From positions 1 to 33,974 of the forward strand of contig JAUHWN010000027.1 in the NCBI GenBank assembly GCA_030424665.1: 33,974 bases of DNA, given 5' to 3'. This DNA is from Bdellovibrionia bacterium. Its GTDB lineage: Bacteria; Bdellovibrionota; Bdellovibrionia; Bdellovibrionales; JAGQZY01. Each line of letters opens with the position of its first letter. The first letter of the stretch is position 1. Of the stretch, positions 25,721-31,176 are shown piece by piece. The notes under the pieces are model-generated. The model worked only from the letters and a program-made list of their open reading frames with translations. It searched no databases and was not told the DNA's origin. A program made the translations under genes and the position numbers.

Positions 25721-25745
25721 GGCCACTCAAAAGAGTGGTCTTTTC
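25721..25745 (+). terminator. Intrinsic terminator after the small secreted protein gene
   Basis: Stem GGCCACTC (25721-25728) / GAGTGGTC (25733-25740) with one G-U pair and an AAAA loop, followed by TTTT. It sits between the convergent genes. On the minus strand no T-run follows, so it is directional. Confidence 0.7.
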
Positions 25746-26682
25746 ATTTCGTAAGAAAGCTCGAGGGGCCAAGGGGTACAATACGACTGGGGTTGATAAA
25801 ATCGTGGGAATAGTAGTAATGCCTCTTAAAGTGATCGATAAAAGTGGTCTCGCGAATAGCACTGATTTTCCAAAGTTCTTGTAAATATCTCGACAAGTTC
25901 GAGTATTCTGAAATTTTCTTTAAATTACATTTAAAGTGAACATAGTAGACGTGATCGAATCGTAGTAGTGTAGTGACAAGGCGAATATCTGCTTCGGTGA
26001 GAGTTTCTCCTACAAGAAAATTCTTGCTTTCAAGATGTGTATCGACCTTGTCTAAAGCAGCAAAGAGTTCACTAAAGGCCTTCTCGTAGGAGTCTTGGTT
26101 TTTTGCAAATCCCGTCTTATAAACGCCGTTGTTGATGGGCTCATAGGTGAGTTCATTAATTTCGTCGATCTTCTTTCTCATTGGTTCAGGATAGAGATCA
26201 AGTTTAGATCCTGAAAGAGAATTAAAAGCAGAATTGAATATTCGAATAATTTCCGAGGATTCGTTATTTACAATTGATTGCGTTTTCTTATCCCATAAAA
26301 CCGGTACGGTCACTTTGGTTGTAGCTTTTGGATTGTCGAGTTGATAGATCTCATAGAGAAATTTTTTGTCGTACAATGTATCGCCGGTGGTTCCAGAAAA
26401 ATCTCTGCGAAACTCCCAACTATTTTCAAGCATATCGGGGTGAACAACGCTCGTCGAAATGATGTCTTTTAAGCCAAGGAGTTCCCTAGCTATCAAAGTT
26501 CTATGGGCCCAAGGGCAGGCATAGCTTATGTATAGGTGATATCTCCCGGACTCTGGTTGGTATTTATGGTGGTCAGAACTTATTGTTTCTCTGTAAGAGC
26601 TTTCTTCTCGATCGAAAGCTCCTGATTCATTGGTTGTCGCAACCTCATCATTGTACCATTGACCATTTCTTAAATGTCCTAT
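25744..26682 (-). CDS. Glutathionyl-hydroquinone reductase (GST family), apparent ATA start
   Basis: A 312-residue xi-class glutathione transferase of the YqjG/PcpF/Ecm4 type, which reduces glutathionyl-hydroquinones in the cytoplasm. The family N terminus is present in frame: GHLRNGQWYND, then FDREESSYR, then the catalytic motif C-P-W-A-H-R (Cys56). Later come the conserved TVPVLWDKK, VNNESSEIIR and, in the helical domain, NNGVYKTGFAKNQ and LVGETLTEADIRL. The first ATG/GTG/TTG in frame is the TTG at 26496, which lies after the catalytic cysteine and so cannot be the start. An in-frame TAG is two codons upstream of ATA at 26682, and ATA lies 5 nt after a perfect GGAGGT, where homologues would have ATG. 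Either AUA initiation, a start-codon mutation, or a base error is implied. Confidence 0.88.
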   Translation of the reverse strand: MGHLRNGQWYNDEVATTNESGAFDREESSYRETISSDHHKYQPESGRYHLYISYACPWAHRTLIARELLGLKDIISTSVVHPDMLENSWEFRRDFSGTTGDTLYDKKFLYEIYQLDNPKATTKVTVPVLWDKKTQSIVNNESSEIIRIFNSAFNSLSGSKLDLYPEPMRKKIDEINELTYEPINNGVYKTGFAKNQDSYEKAFSELFAALDKVDTHLESKNFLVGETLTEADIRLVTTLLRFDHVYYVHFKCNLKKISEYSNLSRYLQELWKISAIRETTFIDHFKRHYYYSHDFINPSRIVPLGPSSFLTK

Positions 26683-26687
26683 TTGCT

Positions 26688-26693
26688 ACCTCC
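26688..26693 (-). promoter_or_regulatory. Ribosome binding site fixing the ATA start
   Basis: GGAGGT on the minus strand, 5 nt before the ATA at 26682-26680. The perfect anti-16S match and normal spacing are the main evidence that translation of the glutathionyl-hydroquinone reductase begins at this non-standard codon. The nearby ATG at 26695 is in another frame and stops after 15 codons. Confidence 0.7.
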
Positions 26694-26781
26694 ATAGAAA
26701 CAATTGCGAACCCTAGCTGAGATGAAGGGGGTAAAGTCTTTTTATAATTACAGGTTAATTTTTGAACTAAACTGTTTCCTT

Positions 26782-27168
26782 TTACAATTCATACTCTCTT
26801 ATTTTATTGATTATGGTACTTAAAGCATTTTCAGGCGTAAACTCTCCAATTTTTGATATGTTTATTCCGTCATCGTGGAGAATATTATTAATGACTTTCT
26901 TATCAAAGGTTCGATCATTTGCTTTAACTATTGTTTTTAATTCTTTAGTAAAAGAATTTCTGTGAGCCTTAAATCCCTTGTCCCATAGCTCCTTAATTCG
27001 GTTGAGGTGGATTTGGTATCCCTCTTTTCCACCTGCTATCCCCTGTGGGATAGAAAGGTATTGAAAAAATGGCTCTAGATTATCAAATAGACCTTTTTCT
27101 CTGATTTGTGTCTTTAGATAAAGTGAAAAGGCTAGTTGATTTTTTTCAAAGGTTTCTGAATCTTTCAT
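26782..27168 (-). CDS. Small protein resembling the C-terminal domain of the lipoprotein at 27471
   Basis: At least 128 residues, no known family. Its middle and end align by eye with the C-terminal domain of the divergent 332-residue lipoprotein: IKELWDKGFK against LKELWHEGFK, then matching helices, and the final ALSTIINKIREYEL against ALKIVVDDILQGLRMYEK. The ATG at 27168 has GAGGT 5 nt upstream and is taken as start. However the frame continues upstream to 27294 through a strongly hydrophobic stretch (INFYTSIILVASISFLLPS) that looks like a signal peptide, without any ATG or GTG; a TTG at 27210 falls inside it, and ATT codons lie at 27273 and 27258. An exported form starting at ATT is possible. 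Function unknown. Confidence 0.6.
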   Translation of the reverse strand: MKDSETFEKNQLAFSLYLKTQIREKGLFDNLEPFFQYLSIPQGIAGGKEGYQIHLNRIKELWDKGFKAHRNSFTKELKTIVKANDRTFDKKVINNILHDDGINISKIGEFTPENALSTIINKIREYEL

Positions 27169-27388
27169 TTTTACCTCATTTGGAGTTCTTCCGCTGCCTA
27201 AACTTGGCAAAAGAAAACTAATAGAAGCTACTAATATTATAGAAGTATAGAAATTAATTGTCGCTCTGGTAATGGTTACACCCTTGCTTGTGGTTTAGTT
27301 TAGACGATCTTCAGTAGGATATCCTAGGAATTAAAGAAGTGCATTAATAATAATAGAGACAATAGACTCAAGCTTTTACTAGACTTTT

Positions 27389-27416
27389 AAGTGACCGAGG
27401 TCAGCTTAATTTTTTT
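27389..27416 (+). other. Terminator-like hairpin between the divergent paralogous genes
   Basis: AAGTGACC-GA-GGTCAGCTT (27389-27407) forms a stem with one bulged G and is followed by AA and seven T. Its core TGACCGAGGTCA (27392-27403) is also a near-perfect palindrome, so an operator is the alternative reading. It stands 55 bp before the lipoprotein ATG, upstream of the likely promoter, and could stop read-through from the plus strand. Apart from this and the promoter at 27438-27467, nothing more is seen in the gap between 27295 and 27470. Confidence 0.4.
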
Positions 27417-27437
27417 ATAGAGGGCCGTTTTAAAACC

Positions 27438-27467
27438 TTGAATCGATATTCCATCCGCAGCTAAAAT
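27438..27467 (+). promoter_or_regulatory. Sigma70-like promoter giving a leaderless transcript
   Basis: TTGAAT (27438-27443), an 18-bp spacer and TAAAAT (27462-27467). The expected transcription start, about 7 nt after the -10 box, falls on the tandem ATGATG at 27471-27476. No Shine-Dalgarno precedes those codons, which fits leaderless initiation. Confidence 0.45.
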
Positions 27468-27470
27468 ATT

Positions 27471-28469
27471 ATGATGAAAAATTTGTTAATTCTAAGTTTA
27501 ACTCCAATTATCGTGTTTACTCAGGCGTGTACCCATATGAAAACTAAAAATTCGAATGAAGAAATCTTAAATGCCCCATTTGTGGCAATAGAGGGTTCAC
27601 CTCAGCCTTCTGATATTGATGAAGAGGCGGGAATCCTTCAGTTTAATTACGCTAAAAAGGTCAACTGGGGCGATAAACTGCCCATTTATGCATATTTAAA
27701 GTTAAATGCCAATGATCGAGAGAGAACATCCAGTTTCACGGCACGGGTATACGTTGAGTTTGAAGAGCCAGTCAATCACAACTCTCAAGCCCAGTGGTCT
27801 TATGGTGATAATTCGCATCTATTTGTTACAGATATTCCCAAGCGCCTTAGTAAGCAAGGTGCTCTTTACTTTAACTTCCTGGCATTTTCGCGAAATGAAG
27901 ATGTGGTGCTTCCTCCAGGTGAGCATAAAATTTGGATGGACGCATACTCAGGCGCCTATCATACGCAAGACGCCAAAGCTCCATTGACTATTGAAAGAAG
28001 AGGGTATTTGGCGGATTTTTCAGATGCGATTATAGGTTTGGTTTCAGACGAAAAATTCCGCAATTCGATGTGGCCCTATCTTAGCCTGCTGACGGAGCTC
28101 AAAATTGAAACGCCAGCAAGCCCAGAGCAGGCAGCGAGCTCTCAAAGGCATTTAAAAGAACTCTGGCATGAGGGCTTTAAGGAATTTTCTGGTTCAATTG
28201 ATAGAGAGATTCTCAGGATTTACAAAGAAAAGTCTAACTACAGGCACGATTCTTCGGTTGCATTTGACGTAGTAAAGACGCTCTTAGCAAAGGGAGTACC
28301 AGAGAAGTTGAGTTATAGTGGTGGAGTTCCGCAAGAGGTGAATTCTGCGGAGAGTACTAGTGAGGAGCCCCGAGGCGTGCCGATAAAAAGATCGACGTAT
28401 AACGGGACTATTGCTTTAAAAATCGTTGTCGATGATATTCTTCAGGGTCTTCGAATGTACGAAAAGTAA
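27471..28469 (+). CDS. Two-domain lipoprotein of unknown function
   Basis: A 332-residue predicted lipoprotein: hydrophobic residues 5-16, then T-Q-A-C with Cys20. Residues of about 45-175 are beta-rich and look Ig- or sandwich-like, with LPIYAYLKLNAND, FTARVYVEFEEPV and LPPGEHKIWMDAY. Residues of about 185-332 form a helical domain (HLKELWHEGFKEF, AFDVVKTLLAKGV, ALKIVVDDILQGLRMYE) with a low-complexity linker near 285-300. The helical domain has a relative in the divergent gene at 26782-27168. No catalytic motif is seen. Translation seems to start at the tandem ATG without ribosome site. Function unknown. Confidence 0.7.
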   Translation: MMKNLLILSLTPIIVFTQACTHMKTKNSNEEILNAPFVAIEGSPQPSDIDEEAGILQFNYAKKVNWGDKLPIYAYLKLNANDRERTSSFTARVYVEFEEPVNHNSQAQWSYGDNSHLFVTDIPKRLSKQGALYFNFLAFSRNEDVVLPPGEHKIWMDAYSGAYHTQDAKAPLTIERRGYLADFSDAIIGLVSDEKFRNSMWPYLSLLTELKIETPASPEQAASSQRHLKELWHEGFKEFSGSIDREILRIYKEKSNYRHDSSVAFDVVKTLLAKGVPEKLSYSGGVPQEVNSAESTSEEPRGVPIKRSTYNGTIALKIVVDDILQGLRMYEK

Positions 28470-28528
28470 AATGGATTCCATCACTCAGCCTTGGGATATC
28501 TATGGACAGCTATGCGAATAATGAAGGT

Positions 28529-29386
28529 TCATTTCAGTGTACTCAAATAAAGCCAAAGGGCTTCGGTTTCTGTCTCGTCAAATTGGGATAAGAGCTCAAT
28601 GGGCATCGGAAGTCGAAGCTTTTGCTTTGTGATTGGAGAGGTTCCAGTCTTTAGCATTTCTGAAAAAGACTCTCTCGTCCAAATTGGGTTGGCCCCAAGG
28701 CGAAGATTAGAAGCCTCTGGCCACGAAGGATCACCTCCAGGAATGGGGCCTCCTTTAAAGTCATGACCATGGCAGCCAACACAGGTTTGCGCCAAATACT
28801 CGCCAAATTCAAAAGTGGGTCCTTCTTCGGGTTTAGATGCAAAACCTTTTGTAAGGTCTATTTCTCGCGCTGGAATCATAATTGGCATCTGGCCAATAAC
28901 CGTAAGGAATCGGGCCATGGGACCAAATTTGTTATCGTAACTGTCTATTTTAACTTCTGGAAGAGTTCTCATGTAGGCAATGACGGCGGCGGTATCGCCC
29001 TTACTCAAAGCGGTGTAGTCGAAAGAAGGCATGCCGTGGAGAGATCTTTTACTTTTGTGGATTCCATAACGAATGGCGATTGCGATTTCTTCATCGCTCC
29101 AGTCTTTGAGATTATGGGGAGTCACATTCGATCCAGCTAGGGTTCCCATGGCCGGATCATCGATAAAAACCTTACCACTTCCATCTTCGCCATGACAATC
29201 AACACAGCCATTCCGAACGTGAAAGATTCGGTGGCCGAGCTCAATATTTGCGTTTTTAACTTCTTCTGAAATGGAGATCTCAGGAGGCTCAAATTCGTGA
29301 GCCATCAAACTATTAAAGCGTAAGACGACAAATCCCACTAATAATACGATAAAGACGACAAGACTAATAACGATTCTTTTGATCAC
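28529..29386 (-). CDS. Membrane-anchored diheme cytochrome c
   Basis: A 285-residue cytochrome with an uncleaved N-terminal membrane anchor (about 4-22) and two class I c-type domains facing the periplasm. Heme sites are C-V-D-C-H (61-65) and C-V-G-C-H (202-206). Likely sixth ligands are Met119 in GMPSFDYTALS and Met261 in LPMPIELLS. The form resembles electron-shuttling diheme cytochromes beside dehydrogenases or oxidases. The start is GTG at 29386 with AAGGAA 6 nt before it. It is 61 bp downstream of the TolC-like gene on the same strand, so it may belong to the metal-efflux operon, though a redox role in metal resistance is only inferred. Confidence 0.9.
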   Translation of the reverse strand: MIKRIVISLVVFIVLLVGFVVLRFNSLMAHEFEPPEISISEEVKNANIELGHRIFHVRNGCVDCHGEDGSGKVFIDDPAMGTLAGSNVTPHNLKDWSDEEIAIAIRYGIHKSKRSLHGMPSFDYTALSKGDTAAVIAYMRTLPEVKIDSYDNKFGPMARFLTVIGQMPIMIPAREIDLTKGFASKPEEGPTFEFGEYLAQTCVGCHGHDFKGGPIPGGDPSWPEASNLRLGANPIWTRESFSEMLKTGTSPITKQKLRLPMPIELLSQFDETETEALWLYLSTLK

Positions 29387-29447
29387 AGATGTTCCTTCGG
29401 GTTGTAAAGGAATATCTCAGCACATTGGGATCGTAGTTTCAATAATT

Positions 29448-30710
29448 TTATGGACTACTAGGTAGAGGCCCATACATGCTTAGGAGTATATCTGCTTTTA
29501 GGAGGTGGTATTCGATAATGAGATCGAGTCGTCGTTCGTTAAGTGAAATAATCTGGTCAAAGGCGGTCGTTAAGTCAGAAGTCGATTTTACCCCTCGTAA
29601 ATACTCCGAAGATATTTGTGAGTAATAGTTTCTGCTGAGTTTAATTTCTCGCGAAATATTTTTCACCGTCTGGATGAGAGAATCTAGATTTCGTATTTGC
29701 GATGAAACTTTTCGTTTAAACAGTCTTGCGTAGTAGTCACTCATTTTCTTATCGTACAGAGCCTCAGATTCAAGACTTCTGGCTTCATTGGATTTTTCGA
29801 AATAATCTCCAACGTTCCAGCTCAGTTTGACTCCTGCTTGCCATTCATCTCGGTCCGACCCATTTGTATATTCTCTTTCAGAAAAAGGTTCTCTACCAAA
29901 TTTAGCAAAAAGATCGACCTTTGGCAGTCGAGTGCCTCGAATCGATTTAGCTTGAGAGGTTTTAACTTCTGCTAGGTTGCCCCTGTGGATTGATATTAAC
30001 GAATGGGCGCCCTTTGGGAGCGATAGTGGAGTTAAATTCTCCTCGATAGAGCTTTCTTTGATATGCGTTGAAAGTAATTGATCCCGATTTAAAATTAAGG
30101 ATAACGAAGCTAATTCTGTGTTGAGAACTCTATTGAGCCCTTCAATATCATTTTCGAAACCAATTCGAATGAGATTGATGGAGGTCAGGTCTGACCTGGC
30201 AATAACTCCTGCTGAGGCTTTTTTACTTGCCTTAGTCTTGACGGTATTAAGTTTCTTTAAACCCTCCTGGTAGCTCTTTAAAAGAAGTTTGATTTTGGCG
30301 ACCTTTAAAAAGCTCTTTTGCGCCAAATACAATATTTCCTTTGTGGATCTAACTTTCTCAAGTTCTGTTTGTTTGAGTCCGAGATTTCGACTCTCACCTT
30401 CCCAGTAGTCTGTCATTCCTCTGAATAAATTGAGCTGAGCCTCAATTCCGTAAAATTCTGAACTTTGGCTTCCCAGTGGCTCCGATTCAAAGTTTTCTTG
30501 ACCTGCGGTCAATTCTAGCTTTGGAATAAACGATCTTGCAAAGAAGCCAGTCAAAACTTTTTTTGCATCAACCTTATTATCAAAGGCCTTAACCTCATCG
30601 TTTTGTGTTTTTACAATTTGATCGAGATCATTGTAGCTGATTTCTTTGGACAGGGCTAAACATGTCCAAAGTAGAACTGACATTGAAAAGATAAGAGTCA
30701 AAAACTTCAA
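29448..30710 (-). CDS. TolC-family outer-membrane efflux channel
   Basis: A 420-residue protein with a signal peptide (about 1-21) and long heptad-like helices characteristic of outer-membrane efflux proteins (OEP). Repeats of the coiled-coil barrel appear around residues 110-205 (LYLAQKSFLKVAKIKLLL and SDLTSINLIRIGFENDIEGL) and again at about 300-400. The beta-strand segments have LDLFAKFGRE and WQAGVKLSWNVGDYF-like forms. It would pair with the RND pump through a periplasmic adaptor, which is not inside this window. The TTG at 30710 starts the gene, with GGAGA 5-6 nt before it and overlapping the stop of the preceding gene. Confidence 0.85.
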   Translation of the reverse strand: MKFLTLIFSMSVLLWTCLALSKEISYNDLDQIVKTQNDEVKAFDNKVDAKKVLTGFFARSFIPKLELTAGQENFESEPLGSQSSEFYGIEAQLNLFRGMTDYWEGESRNLGLKQTELEKVRSTKEILYLAQKSFLKVAKIKLLLKSYQEGLKKLNTVKTKASKKASAGVIARSDLTSINLIRIGFENDIEGLNRVLNTELASLSLILNRDQLLSTHIKESSIEENLTPLSLPKGAHSLISIHRGNLAEVKTSQAKSIRGTRLPKVDLFAKFGREPFSEREYTNGSDRDEWQAGVKLSWNVGDYFEKSNEARSLESEALYDKKMSDYYARLFKRKVSSQIRNLDSLIQTVKNISREIKLSRNYYSQISSEYLRGVKSTSDLTTAFDQIISLNERRLDLIIEYHLLKADILLSMYGPLPSSP

Positions 30711-30719
30711 AAAAATCTC

Positions 30720-31166
30720 CTAGTTTAAGTTATCAAATGCAATAAAAAGAGTTTTACTTTCTTGTCCGATGGATACGTCCACATTAAAGGGGCGTCGTGG
30801 TTTAGTCGGAAGACTGCCTTCGAAATGATCACCTTTTTTGGTAAATGCAAATTCGTGGGTGGTCATTTTTTTTGTTTTTCGATCTTTGAATAAAAGTTCG
30901 CCTGTTGCTTTTTTAAAATCATCGAGCTTTAAAGGTTTCATATCTTTATCGTAGAGATAGACGCGGACGACATTTTTATTTGATTTTGTGAGTTCTGCTT
31001 TATAAAGCATTTTGGCTTTAGTTCCTTTTTTAATCTCTGTTTTATCAATGACAGCTGCGACATTACCACCAAATTTCGGTTGGTCGCCGAGCTTGGGGCC
31101 GTGGCCTTCGTCATGGGCATAAGATAAATTTCCGATGAGTAGAATCACGAATAAAATAGTTTTCAT
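30720..31166 (-). CDS. Small periplasmic His-containing protein of the metal-efflux operon
   Basis: A 148-residue exported protein (signal about 1-17, SYA-HDEGHGPK). The mature start HDEGHGPK could bind a metal ion; the rest is a small beta-rich domain (KAELTKSNKNVVRVYLYDKD, then FAFTKKGDHFEGSLP). The pattern 'HxxxHGP..GG' followed by 'V.LYD.d.kPl' recalls the N-terminal domain fused to some CzcB-type periplasmic adaptors, here as a stand-alone protein. It starts at ATG 31166 with AAGGAG overlapping the stop of the pump gene, and lies between pump and channel genes. A metal chaperone or a pump accessory role is inferred. Confidence 0.7.
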   Translation of the reverse strand: MKTILFVILLIGNLSYAHDEGHGPKLGDQPKFGGNVAAVIDKTEIKKGTKAKMLYKAELTKSNKNVVRVYLYDKDMKPLKLDDFKKATGELLFKDRKTKKMTTHEFAFTKKGDHFEGSLPTKPRRPFNVDVSIGQESKTLFIAFDNLN

Positions 31167-31176
31167 TTTTGTCTCC

